From Sphingorhabdus sp. EL138 (GTDB lineage Bacteria > Pseudomonadota > Alphaproteobacteria > Sphingomonadales > Sphingomonadaceae): a stretch of 64,000 nt of DNA. Position 1 is the first letter of the stretch, and each line of letters starts with the position of its first letter. Under the pieces are notes generated by a model that was given only the letters and a program-made list of their open reading frames with translations, made no database searches and had not been told where the DNA came from. The translations under genes and the position numbers were made by a program. Below, piece by piece: positions 34,870 through 42,956 of this stretch. Location: the NCBI RefSeq assembly GCF_945890115.1, contig NZ_CAMDCK010000011.1:29005-93004 (forward strand), in the 5' to 3' direction.

Positions 34870-34879
34870 GGAATTAGGC

Positions 34880-35785
34880 ATGACGCCAGCCAATACGCCA
34901 ACCCGCATGAAGGCTAGCGACTTTCATCCTTATATCCTCGAAATCTTTGATGGCTATGTCCATGGCAAGATGACCAAGCGGGAATTCATGCGTGAGGCGG
35001 GCAAATTTGCGGCGGCGGGTGTTACGGGCCTAATGATACTTAATCAGCTAAAGCCCGATTACGCGCTGGCGCAGCAGGTAAAGGTGGATGACCCCGCGAT
35101 CATCACCACACGCGTAACGGTGCCCAGCCCCGATGGCCATGGCAGCATCAATGGCTTGCTGGCCAAGCCCGCAAAGGCAAAGGGCAAATTGCCGACGGTG
35201 CTGGTGATCCACGAAAATCGGGGGCTTAACCCCTATATCGAAGACGTCGTGCGGCGTTTGGCCAAGGCGGGCTATATGGCGCTTGGCCCCGATGGCCTGT
35301 CCTCGGTTGGCGGCTATCCCGGCAATGACGAAACGGGCCGCGCGCTGCAGGCGAAGCTGAATCCGGCAAAGTTGCTGGAGGATTTTTTTGCCAGTTTTGA
35401 ATATCTGCGGGATCATCCCGAAAGCACGGGCAAGGTGGGCGCTGTTGGGTTTTGCTATGGCGGCGGCGTGTGCAATGCGCTGGCGGTGGCCTATCCCGAA
35501 ATGGCGGCATCCGTCCCATATTATGGTCGCCAGCCGCGGGTGGAAGACGTGCCAGCCATTAAAGCGCCGTTGCTTGTCCATTATGCGGAGGTGGATGAAC
35601 GGATCAACGCTGGTTGGTTGCCCTATCAGGCCGCGCTGATCGCAAACCAAAAACGTTTTGTGGTGCATTTCTACCCCGGAACGCAGCATGGTTTCCACAA
35701 TGACAGCACGCCGCGTTTCGACACAAAGGCGGCAGAATTGTCTTGGGCACGCACGCTGACGTTTTTTGACGAAAATCTGCGTTAA
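34880..35785 (+). CDS. Dienelactone hydrolase family protein with Tat-like N-terminus
   Basis: A 301-residue alpha/beta hydrolase. The catalytic triad is C192 in GAVGFCYGGGVC, Asp in YAEVDERINAGW and His in GTQHGFHND, the dienelactone hydrolase pattern. Residues 30-63 (MTKREFMREAGKFAAAGVTGLMILNQL) resemble a twin-arginine signal in which the RR is KR, so export is possible. Family members hydrolyse dienelactones or related esters; no aromatic-degradation genes are nearby, so the substrate is open. ATG 34880 follows AAGGA. An out-of-place upstream frame to 34841 overlaps the regulator gene and is not used. The stop overlaps the convergent tadA by four bases. Confidence 0.86.
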   Translation: MTPANTPTRMKASDFHPYILEIFDGYVHGKMTKREFMREAGKFAAAGVTGLMILNQLKPDYALAQQVKVDDPAIITTRVTVPSPDGHGSINGLLAKPAKAKGKLPTVLVIHENRGLNPYIEDVVRRLAKAGYMALGPDGLSSVGGYPGNDETGRALQAKLNPAKLLEDFFASFEYLRDHPESTGKVGAVGFCYGGGVCNALAVAYPEMAASVPYYGRQPRVEDVPAIKAPLLVHYAEVDERINAGWLPYQAALIANQKRFVVHFYPGTQHGFHNDSTPRFDTKAAELSWARTLTFFDENLR

Positions 35786-36237
35786 CGGCGGCTAGCGAAA
35801 AAATCCTTTAGGAGGGCCGCAGATTCCTCTGCGGCGATTCCGGCATATACCTCCGGCCTGTGGTGCAGGGTCGATTGTTCAAACAAGCGCGGACCGTGCG
35901 CCACAGCGCCGCCCTTGGCATCATCCGCGCCATAATAGAGCCGCGCGATACGGGCATGGGCAATCGCGCCTGCACACATCGCGCAGGGCTCCAGCGTCAC
36001 CCACAGGTCGCATCCGGTGAGGCGGTCATTGCCAAGATAGGCTGCTGCCTCTCGAATGGCGATGATTTCGGCATGGGCGGTAGGGTCATGGCTTTCCATC
36101 GGTCGGTTGGCACCGCGCCCGATAATGACGCCGTCCTTGACGATGATTGCGCCAACGGGCACTTCACCTTGCACAGCCGCAGCGCGGGCAAGATTGAGCG
36201 CTTCATGCATCATTTCGCGGGCTTTGGTCAGGGACAT
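35782..36237 (-). CDS. tadA: tRNA-specific adenosine deaminase TadA
   Basis: TadA deaminates adenosine 34 of tRNA-Arg(ACG) to inosine. The 151 residues have the zinc and catalytic signature H55-A-E57 in DPTAHAEIIAI and PCAMCAGAI at about 85-93, in a compact cytidine-deaminase fold. Flanking RPMESHDPTAHAE and ARLYYGADDAKGGA match TadA rather than guanine deaminase. ATG 36237 is used; twelve further in-frame residues upstream do not fit the family. Confidence 0.93.
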   Translation of the reverse strand: MSLTKAREMMHEALNLARAAAVQGEVPVGAIIVKDGVIIGRGANRPMESHDPTAHAEIIAIREAAAYLGNDRLTGCDLWVTLEPCAMCAGAIAHARIARLYYGADDAKGGAVAHGPRLFEQSTLHHRPEVYAGIAAEESAALLKDFFASRR

Positions 36238-36367
36238 GTTGTTTTGGTAGCGCAGATTCCCGCTTTTGACCACACATCGGCTTGACCTTTTCGGCGTGGA
36301 AGGTTAGGGGCAGCGACTTTCGCGGGTCAGTGATTCCGCATACACTCATTTATACAGGATATATATC

Positions 36368-36658
36368 ATGGCGCGCATTTGCGAACTCACCGGTAAAGGC
36401 CGTTTGGTCGGTAACAATGTGAGCCACGCCAACAACAAGACGAAGCGTACATTCCTGCCAAATCTGCAGAATGTTACATTGTTGTCGGACGCACTTGAGC
36501 AAGGCTACAAGTTCCGCGTGTCGACCCACGGTCTGCGTTCGGTTGAGCATGTTGGCGGTCTCGACAATTGGTTGTTGAAGACTTCGGATGAAAAGCTTTC
36601 GACCAATGCGCGCAAAGTGAAAAAAGAAATCGCCAAGAAGCACAAAGCTGCGGCGTAA
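36368..36658 (+). CDS. rpmB: 50S ribosomal protein L28
   Basis: The 96-residue protein begins [33 protein letters not shown], the diagnostic L28 N-terminus, and ends in the lysine-rich [16 protein letters not shown]. The CxxxGK zinc-ribbon remnant is reduced to a single Cys, as in other alphaproteobacteria of this length class. It is monocistronic with an intrinsic terminator 43 bases after its stop. Confidence 0.96.
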   Translation: MARICELTGKGRLVGNNVSHANNKTKRTFLPNLQNVTLLSDALEQGYKFRVSTHGLRSVEHVGGLDNWLLKTSDEKLSTNARKVKKEIAKKHKAAA

Positions 36659-36700
36659 GGCCAAGGGCTGCTGACGCGGCCTTTTGCGAAAACGAATCAT

Positions 36701-36732
36701 AAGCCGGGGGCAGTATATGCCTCCGGCTTTTT
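36701..36732 (+). terminator. rpmB intrinsic terminator
   Basis: AAGCCGGGGG (36701-36710) pairs with CCTCCGGCTT (36720-36729) with one G-U pair and a 9-base loop, followed by a run of five T (36728-36732). It begins 43 bases after the rpmB stop codon and is a classical Rho-independent terminator for rpmB. Confidence 0.8.
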
Positions 36733-36946
36733 GCTGTCGCCATCGCTGGTCACGGCGATCCCTTCCATATTGTCGACGCGCAATGGGGGCGCAAGCGACG
36801 CGATGACAGTGGACGAAGCCACGCGAATGGCGCTGATGCTTTTGGGATTGAGCAGAGATAGCTTGGCGATAAATCGGGCGGACACCGCCAATGGCCAGCA
36901 CCGCTAACGCACAGGCAAACGCAAGACGTTTGACCTTTGCCGTCAT
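36730..36946 (-). pseudogene. Remnant of an esterase-like phytase gene
   Basis: On the minus strand, a start at 36946 encodes a good signal peptide (TAKVKRLAFACALAVLAIGG), but the frame then loses similarity. The +1 frame continues with a segment (VSARFIAKLSLLN to LAPPLRVDNMEGIAV, about 36750-36890) typical of the esterase-like activity of phytase family, whose full proteins are over 300 residues. The similarity ends at the rpmB terminator, where a stop follows. So a signal peptide and one internal block survive, with the rest deleted and a frameshift between them. Full-length phytase-esterase genes are found beside rpmB in related genomes from general familiarity, which fits decay in place. 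Confidence 0.55.
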
Positions 36947-37109
36947 GACAGGTCCAGCCGTTCATTATTTTGCCCCAAAAGATGAACGAACGATAACAAT
37001 CGCATTCAGCTTCGGTGCAATAGCGCGTGTCCATAAGGCAATAGTTGGCAAAACAAATCGCCTATTTCCCCGTGCGGGCCCGCCTTGAAAAAACAAAGGA
37101 GTATCGAAA

Positions 37110-37487
37110 ATGACACATTTGAAGAAAAGCATCGGTGCGCTGGTTCTTGCAGCGACGGCTGTAACCGGATTTTCCGTAACGCCAGCAATGGCGCGCGAAC
37201 GTTATCATGATGTTTATTACAGCCAAGATGATCGTCAGGGCAGCTATGACCGCCGTGAATATCGCCGTGGAGACCGTTATGACCGTAACAATAATTATCG
37301 CAACAATGCACGTTGCGACAAGGGCACGGGTGGCACGATCATCGGGGGGCTTGCAGGTGGCCTGCTGGGTAACGAAGTCGCGCGTCGCGGCAACAAGACC
37401 GAAGCGAGTATTATCGGCGCAGCGGTCGGTGCCTTGGCGGGGCGCGCCATCGACAAGTCGGACAATAACTGCCGCCGCTATCGCTAA
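37110..37487 (+). CDS. Exported glycine-zipper 2TM domain protein
   Basis: A 125-residue protein with a signal peptide (residues 1-29, ending TPAMA). A polar, Tyr/Arg/Asp-rich low-complexity region (about 30-70, repeated RGDRYDRN and NNYRNN words) follows, then a glycine-zipper hairpin TGGTIIGGLAGGLLGNEVARRGNKTEASIIGAAVGALAGRAID. Two Cys flank the zipper (RCDKG and NNCRRY). The pattern matches the RcnB/Rick-17-kDa-antigen-like glycine-zipper group of the periplasm or outer membrane; its exact role is unknown. AAAGGAG precedes the start. Confidence 0.82.
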   Translation: MTHLKKSIGALVLAATAVTGFSVTPAMARERYHDVYYSQDDRQGSYDRREYRRGDRYDRNNNYRNNARCDKGTGGTIIGGLAGGLLGNEVARRGNKTEASIIGAAVGALAGRAIDKSDNNCRRYR

Positions 37488-37528
37488 AAGTTTTAGAAAT
37501 TCCGTCTGGCGGCGTTCCTGATCCTAGG

Positions 37529-37557
37529 GCCAGTCTTCTGCTGAAGGCTGGCTTTTT
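37529..37557 (+). terminator. Intrinsic terminator after glycine-zipper gene
   Basis: GCCAGTCTT (37529-37537) pairs with AAGGCTGGC (37544-37552) with one wobble pair, followed by TTTTT (37553-37557). It is 42 bases after the stop codon and just before the putA operator-like palindrome. Confidence 0.8.
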
Positions 37558-37561
37558 CGTT

Positions 37562-37576
37562 ACAAGTGAAACTTGT
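37562..37576. promoter_or_regulatory. Candidate putA operator palindrome
   Basis: ACAAGT-GAA-ACTTGT is a perfect inverted repeat 32 bases upstream of the putA start. The same half-sites form the palindrome at 26994-27017 next to glutamate dehydrogenase. PutR of the Lrp family controls putA in other alphaproteobacteria, but no regulator gene is adjacent here. Confidence 0.5.
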
Positions 37577-37607
37577 CTGCTTTGTTTTTATCCTGCAAAG
37601 CGCGGCT

Positions 37608-40577
37608 ATGAACGCATCACTCGATTCCACGCGCTTGTCCATCCGGTCCTTTCATCGCACGTCAGAACCTGAAGTGCTGGCGCCATTGGTGGTCGCTGCC
37701 ACGGTCGATGGGACGATTCGGGGGCATATCGTGCGCAGTGCGCGCGGCCTGCTGGACGATTTGCGCAAGGTGCAGGCCGATGGCTGGGTCAATTCCTTTT
37801 TGCAGCAATACCGCCTTGGCACAGAAGAGGGCACGGCGCTCTTGTCGCTGGCCGAGGCCTTTTTACGCGTGCCCGACCCGCAGACGGCGGACCTGCTGAT
37901 TGCGGACAAGCTGACAGACGCCGATTGGAGTGATCATAAGGGGCAATCGTCCAGCATGCTGGTCAACAGTGCCACATGGGGTTTAGTGCTGGGTAAGGCC
38001 GTGTTGGGCGACAGTACAAGCACATTGAAGCGCCTGATTGCAAAGGCGGGCGAACCTTTTGTGCGTCAGGCCGTCGGCGCAGCGATGCGGCTGATGGGGC
38101 AGGTGTTTGTCATGGGCCGCGACATTGACGAAGCGATGGCGCGGATGGAGTCCAAGGACAATCGCGGTTTTACCGCCAGCTTCGACATGCTTGGCGAAGC
38201 AGCGCGGACCAAAGCGGATGCCGAACGTTATTTCCAATCCTATGCCGCCGCCATTGCCGCCGTTGGCCGCAACCCCGCACGCGGCCATAGCGTTTCGGTC
38301 AAATTATCCGCGCTCCACCCGCGCTACGAAACCGCGCAAAGCGCAACATGCGTGCCGGAACTTGCAGAGATGGTGCGCGAACTGGCGCGTTCTGCATCGT
38401 CGCTGGGTGTCCAACTGACGGTTGATGCCGAAGAGGCGGCGCGGCTGGAGATGAGCCTCGACATCATTACGCAGGTCGCGCGCGATCGAGCTTTGTCCGG
38501 CTGGGATGGGCTTGGCATGGCGGTGCAAGCTTATTCGAAGCGCGCCCGTCCCGTGCTCGCTTGGGCCGACGCCTTGGGCCGCGACACGGGGCGCATCTTA
38601 CAAGTGCGCTTGGTGAAAGGCGCTTATTGGGACAGCGAGATTAAACATGCGCAGGAACGCGGCCTGAGCGACTTTCCATTATTCACCCGAAAGGCCGCGA
38701 CGGATGTGTCCTATCTTGCCTGCGCCAAGGATATGCTCGCCGCGCGCAATATCCGTCCGGCATTCGCGACGCATAACGCCTTGACCGTCGCGACTATCCT
38801 TCAATGGACGAGCGCGCAGCGCAATTTCGAATTTCAGCGGCTCCACGGCATGGGGGAGGGGTTGTTTGACCGCCTCGTGCGGGAGGACGGCTATAATTGC
38901 CGCATTTATGCGCCGGTCGGCGGACATCGCGACTTGCTGGCTTATCTTGTCCGCCGCTTGTTGGAAAATGGCGCGAACAGCAGTTTCGTCCACCAATTGG
39001 CGGATCAATCGATTAGCGAAGACGAATTATTGGCGGATCCGGTGGTAAAAATCATGGCCGTTGGCGGCGCGCGCCATCCCGCAATTGCCGCGCCTGCCGA
39101 CCTTTTTCAGCCGGAGCGCGCAAACAGCAACGGCCTAGATTTAGATGACGCGGTTATATTGCAAGAAACCGCTGCCCAAATGGCAATGCCCGTAAATTTG
39201 AACGGTGACTTAAGTGTAAGTCCGACAGAGGCTGTGACATCTGCGCTTGCGGCTTATCCGCAATGGTCGGGCACACCCGTCGCCGCCCGCGCCGACTGCC
39301 TAGATCGTCTGGCAGATTTATTGGAGGAAAACCGCAGCCAGCTCATGGCCATTGCGGTGCAAGAGGCCCGCAAAACAATACCCGATGCGCTTTCCGAAGT
39401 CCGCGAGGCGATTGATTTCTGCCGATATTACGCCGCGCGCGCGCGCACCGACTTGGTCCCGGTTGAATTGCCCGGACCAACGGGTGAACGCAATGTCCTG
39501 CGCCATGAAGGGCGCGGCGTGTGGATCGCCATTGCCCCGTGGAATTTCCCTCTGGCGATTTTCTTAGGGCAAGTCGCTGCCGCCTTGGTTGCCGGCAATA
39601 CGGTGGTGGCCAAACCAGCGCCGCAAACGCCCGCCATCGGCAGGTTCGCGGTGGCACTGGCCCATGCCGCTGGCGTGCCGAAGGGCGCGTTGCAGATTGT
39701 GACAGGGGCAGGCGATGTCGGCGCGGCGCTGACGGCGGATATACGCATAGCGGGCGTGGTGTTTACCGGCTCCGTTCCGACCGCAAAGGCGATTGCGCGC
39801 AATTTGCTCGCCGATGATGACCGGCCCTTGGTGCCTTTGATCGCCGAAACAGGCGGCTTGAACGCGATGATTGTCGATTCGACGGCTTTGTCCGAACAAG
39901 TTGTGCGCGATGTCATCGTATCGGGCTTCCAATCGGCTGGCCAACGCTGCTCGGCGCTGCGGCTGTTGCTGCTGCAAGAAGACATTGCCGAACATACGCT
40001 CGAAATGCTGCGCGGGGCGATGGATACGCTCAATATGGGCGATCCTGCGGACCCGGCCACGGATATTGGGCCAGTGATTGATCAGGCGGCATATGATTCC
40101 TTGATGGCCTATCGTGCCAGCGGGAAAGACCGGATCATCCATGAAATAGCCGTTCCCGCCAGCGGCCTGTTCGTGCCGCCGACGGTTATCCGATTGGACG
40201 ATATCGATGAATTGAAACGGGAATTTTTCGGCCCATTGGTGCATGTGGCAACGTGGAAAGCGGGATCGCTGGAGGCGACGATTGCGAAGATAAACGCCAA
40301 GGGCTTTGGCCTGACCATGGGGCTACACAGCCGTATTGCAGGCAGCAGCATATTGATCGAACAATTGGCGCGCGTCGGTAACCTATATATCAACCGATCC
40401 ATGATTGGCGCGGTCGTTGGCAGCCAGCCTTTTGGCGGCGAAGGCCTGTCCGGCACGGGGCCCAAGGCAGGCGGGCCTCATTATCTTTATCGCTTCTGCG
40501 CGGAACGCACGACAAGCACGGATACGACAAGCGCGGGCGGCAATGCCTCGTTGCTGTCATTGGATGATGGAAGTTAG
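37608..40577 (+). CDS. putA: Bifunctional proline dehydrogenase / L-glutamate gamma-semialdehyde dehydrogenase
   Basis: PutA oxidises proline to pyrroline-5-carboxylate with FAD, then the semialdehyde to glutamate with NAD. The 989 residues represent the minimal form without the N-terminal ribbon-helix-helix DNA-binding domain, so it cannot repress its own gene. The proline dehydrogenase barrel covers about 60-450 (SVKLSALHPRYE, LVKGAYWDSEIKHAQ, TRKAATDVSYLACAKDML). The ALDH covers about 510-970 with APWNFPLAIFLG, catalytic Glu in IAETGGLNAMIVDS and Cys in GFQSAGQRCSALRLL. ATG 37608 is used; the upstream 14 codons overlap the palindrome. A small membrane protein gene follows. Confidence 0.95.
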   Translation: MNASLDSTRLSIRSFHRTSEPEVLAPLVVAATVDGTIRGHIVRSARGLLDDLRKVQADGWVNSFLQQYRLGTEEGTALLSLAEAFLRVPDPQTADLLIADKLTDADWSDHKGQSSSMLVNSATWGLVLGKAVLGDSTSTLKRLIAKAGEPFVRQAVGAAMRLMGQVFVMGRDIDEAMARMESKDNRGFTASFDMLGEAARTKADAERYFQSYAAAIAAVGRNPARGHSVSVKLSALHPRYETAQSATCVPELAEMVRELARSASSLGVQLTVDAEEAARLEMSLDIITQVARDRALSGWDGLGMAVQAYSKRARPVLAWADALGRDTGRILQVRLVKGAYWDSEIKHAQERGLSDFPLFTRKAATDVSYLACAKDMLAARNIRPAFATHNALTVATILQWTSAQRNFEFQRLHGMGEGLFDRLVREDGYNCRIYAPVGGHRDLLAYLVRRLLENGANSSFVHQLADQSISEDELLADPVVKIMAVGGARHPAIAAPADLFQPERANSNGLDLDDAVILQETAAQMAMPVNLNGDLSVSPTEAVTSALAAYPQWSGTPVAARADCLDRLADLLEENRSQLMAIAVQEARKTIPDALSEVREAIDFCRYYAARARTDLVPVELPGPTGERNVLRHEGRGVWIAIAPWNFPLAIFLGQVAAALVAGNTVVAKPAPQTPAIGRFAVALAHAAGVPKGALQIVTGAGDVGAALTADIRIAGVVFTGSVPTAKAIARNLLADDDRPLVPLIAETGGLNAMIVDSTALSEQVVRDVIVSGFQSAGQRCSALRLLLLQEDIAEHTLEMLRGAMDTLNMGDPADPATDIGPVIDQAAYDSLMAYRASGKDRIIHEIAVPASGLFVPPTVIRLDDIDELKREFFGPLVHVATWKAGSLEATIAKINAKGFGLTMGLHSRIAGSSILIEQLARVGNLYINRSMIGAVVGSQPFGGEGLSGTGPKAGGPHYLYRFCAERTTSTDTTSAGGNASLLSLDDGS

Positions 40578-40625
40578 ATAAACTTGCGCTTGCTTGCGCA
40601 TCGTTGTTGGTGGCAAAGGGGCGGC

Positions 40626-40808
40626 ATGTCCGAAACACAAAACAATCAGCCCCGCTTTGCCGGCGGCATCTTCATCGCCTTTGGCCTATTAATCGGGGCC
40701 ATAATTGGCGTCGCTATGGACCAAGCCTCTGCCGGGACAGTCATCGGCATGGCCATCGGTAGCATTATCGCAGTGCTGATTTGGATCATGGATCGCAAGC
40801 GTCGTTAA
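40626..40808 (+). CDS. Small inner-membrane protein, 60 residues
   Basis: A 60-residue protein with two hydrophobic helices of the glycine-zipper type, FAGGIFIAFGLLIGAIIGVAMDQ and TVIGMAIGSIIAVLIWIMDRKRR, ending in a basic tail that anchors it cytoplasm-side. GGGG lies just before ATG 40626. It sits between putA and the sorbosone dehydrogenase-like gene, 13 bases before the latter. No family is recognised beyond a general resemblance to small glycine-zipper membrane proteins. Confidence 0.7.
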   Translation: MSETQNNQPRFAGGIFIAFGLLIGAIIGVAMDQASAGTVIGMAIGSIIAVLIWIMDRKRR

Positions 40809-40821
40809 GGGAGCGAGTAAT

Positions 40822-42144
40822 ATGTGGAAGCATGTGCGCAATATCGTTTTGATCGTCATCGTTCTGGCGATTGCTGGCATTTGGTACATTACCCGGCCTG
40901 ACGTTGCCCAACTTCCGCTGGATGCCGTGACTGGCCCTTCGCCCGAAATTACCGCGCCACGCCCGCAGACTTTCCCGACTATCGCTGTTGCAGAGGTTGA
41001 CCGCTGGCAAGCTGGCGAGGCACCCGTTGCTGCGCCGGGCCTTATCGTTGAACGCTTTGCCGAAGGTCTCGACCATCCCCGCAATATATATGCTTTGCCC
41101 AATGGCGATATTTTAGTCGCCGAGACAAACTCGCCACCGCGCGAAACTGGTGGCGTTGAAGGCTTTGTGATGAAATGGCTGATGGGCAAGGCGGGTGCCG
41201 GTGTCCCTTCTGCCAACCGCATCATTTTGTTGCGGGACGCCGATGGCGATGGCAAGGCCGAATTGAAAACGCCGTTCCTCACGGGGCTGAATTCTCCGTT
41301 CGGCATGGTCCTGATTGGCGAGAAGCTGTATGTTGCCAACACCGATGGCTTGGTCGTTTTCCCATATACATTGGGCGATACGAAAATTACGGCCAAGGGT
41401 AAGGAGCTGACAAAGTTCAACGCCATGGGCCCCAATAACCATTGGACGCGCAACCTTGCCGCATCACCCGATGGCAAGAAAATCTACATCGCGGTGGGAT
41501 CGAACAGCAATATTGGCGAAAATGGCATGGAGACCGAAAACGGTCGTGCCATGGTGTTGGAATATGACATCGCGAAGGACAAGAAAATTCCCTACGCAAT
41601 TGGCATGCGTAACCCCGTTGGTCTGGATTGGGACCCATCGGGTCGGTTGTGGAGCGTGGTAAATGAACGCGACATGCTGGGCTCCGACATGGTGCCTGAT
41701 TATTTGGCGCTTGTGGAATTTGGCGCGGATTATGGTTGGCCGCAACATTATTGGGGCGGATTTACCGACGCCCGCGTGTCGCCGCCAAAGCCCGCAAAGC
41801 GCGAATATGAACGCCGCCCCGATTACGCCCTTGGCGCACATACCGCGCCGCTTGGGTTGGCCTTTGGTTATAATGCGAAGCTGGGTGCTGGCCTGACCGA
41901 AGGGGCGTTTGTGGCCCGCCATGGTTCGTGGAACCGCAAGCCTGTGTCGGGCTATGATGTGATCTTTGTTCTCTTTGCCAAGGGCGAACCCTCGGGCAAG
42001 CCCATCAATGTCCTCACAGGCTTTTTGGACAAGGATGGCAATGCGCAAGGTCGCCCGACGATGCTGGCGATGGCAAAGGATGGATCCTTGTTGGTCAGCG
42101 ATGACGTTGGCAACATTATCTGGCGCGTGCGGGCGAAGAACTAA
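40822..42144 (+). CDS. Membrane-anchored sorbosone dehydrogenase family protein (PQQ-type beta-propeller)
   Basis: A 440-residue protein with an N-terminal anchor (IVLIVIVLAIAGIWYI) and a six-bladed propeller of the soluble glucose/L-sorbosone dehydrogenase family, facing the periplasm. Landmarks are PRNIYALPNGDILVAETNSP, LTGLNSPFGMVLIGEKLYVANTDG, AASPDGKKIYIAVGSNSNIGENG with the PQQ-region Asn/Asp, GMRNPVGLDWDPSGRLW and YGWPQHYWGG. Members oxidise aldoses or aldehydes using PQQ; whether this organism makes PQQ cannot be seen. ATG 40822 follows AAGGGAG. Its stop overlaps the convergent DUF815 gene by four bases. Confidence 0.87.
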   Translation: MWKHVRNIVLIVIVLAIAGIWYITRPDVAQLPLDAVTGPSPEITAPRPQTFPTIAVAEVDRWQAGEAPVAAPGLIVERFAEGLDHPRNIYALPNGDILVAETNSPPRETGGVEGFVMKWLMGKAGAGVPSANRIILLRDADGDGKAELKTPFLTGLNSPFGMVLIGEKLYVANTDGLVVFPYTLGDTKITAKGKELTKFNAMGPNNHWTRNLAASPDGKKIYIAVGSNSNIGENGMETENGRAMVLEYDIAKDKKIPYAIGMRNPVGLDWDPSGRLWSVVNERDMLGSDMVPDYLALVEFGADYGWPQHYWGGFTDARVSPPKPAKREYERRPDYALGAHTAPLGLAFGYNAKLGAGLTEGAFVARHGSWNRKPVSGYDVIFVLFAKGEPSGKPINVLTGFLDKDGNAQGRPTMLAMAKDGSLLVSDDVGNIIWRVRAKN

Positions 42145-42956
42145 ATTTTTCGGCCTGCGCGGCCTGCGATATCCACGGTATAATGCCACGCAATCCGGCC
42201 TGAACGACCGCCGCGTCCTTGGGCAAAAGCCAGCGCGTCGGCTTCATCCCAGTCCAGATCAAAATGGGCGGCGTAGCTGCTGACCATGTGCAGATACGCG
42301 TCCTGATCAGGATATTGAAAGCCCAGTTTCATCCCAAATCGGTCGGCCAAGGCCAGGCTGTCGTCCATGGAGTCGCGTGCATTCATGGCGTCCGCCTGTT
42401 CCTTGCTGTCGCGTTCAACAATATTTCGGCGGTTAGATGTCACGCATAGCCGGACGTTGTTCGGACGCGCTTCCACGCCGCCCTCCAGCAATGACCGCAA
42501 TAGGCGCGCATTTTGGTCGTGCGGTTCGAACGAGATATCGTCGACAAACAACAAATAGCGCCGACCCGACGCGCCCAATTCTTCAAACAAGGCTGGCAGG
42601 CTCGTCAAATGACTGGAAGACGCTTCGACCAAAGCGATGAAAAAGCCATCTTCTTGCAGCGCCGCCACCACAGATTTCACCAAGGCGGATTTGCCCATGC
42701 CGCGTGCGCCCCACAGCAAAACATCATGCGCCGCCGCGCCAGCCGCATGTCGCCGGCAATTTTCATATAAATCCGACTTTTGCCGGTCGACCCCGACGAT
42801 CAAGTCAATGGGCAGTGGTTTAAAACCCTGCACTGCTGCCAAATTCGAGCCGTTCCAATGATAGGCCGGAGAGGACGACAGGTCCGTTGGCGGCGCTGGC
42901 GGGGGTGACAGCCGCTCCAGCGCTTCGGCAATGCGTTTAAGCGTTTGCTCGTTCAA
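42141..42956 (-). CDS. DUF815 AAA+ ATPase
   Basis: A 271-residue cytosolic P-loop ATPase of the DUF815 family. Walker A is LLWGARGMGKSALVKSVV at about 103-120, Walker B YLLFVDDISFE at about 160, and a sensor-1-like NVRLCVTSNRRNI at about 192. The function of the family is unknown; it resembles DnaA/Cdc6-type AAA modules in fold. Its start overlaps the stop of the acyl-CoA dehydrogenase gene by four bases (ATGA on the minus strand), which shows translational coupling with that gene, an arrangement that need not be functional. Confidence 0.85.
   Translation of the reverse strand: MNEQTLKRIAEALERLSPPPAPPTDLSSSPAYHWNGSNLAAVQGFKPLPIDLIVGVDRQKSDLYENCRRHAAGAAAHDVLLWGARGMGKSALVKSVVAALQEDGFFIALVEASSSHLTSLPALFEELGASGRRYLLFVDDISFEPHDQNARLLRSLLEGGVEARPNNVRLCVTSNRRNIVERDSKEQADAMNARDSMDDSLALADRFGMKLGFQYPDQDAYLHMVSSYAAHFDLDWDEADALAFAQGRGGRSGRIAWHYTVDIAGRAGRKI

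Noticed and set aside
36350..36946. A 198-codon minus-strand frame across rpmB
   Set aside because: Only its first 20 codons (signal peptide) look coding; the rest is antisense to rpmB. It is treated as part of the decayed phytase-esterase gene.
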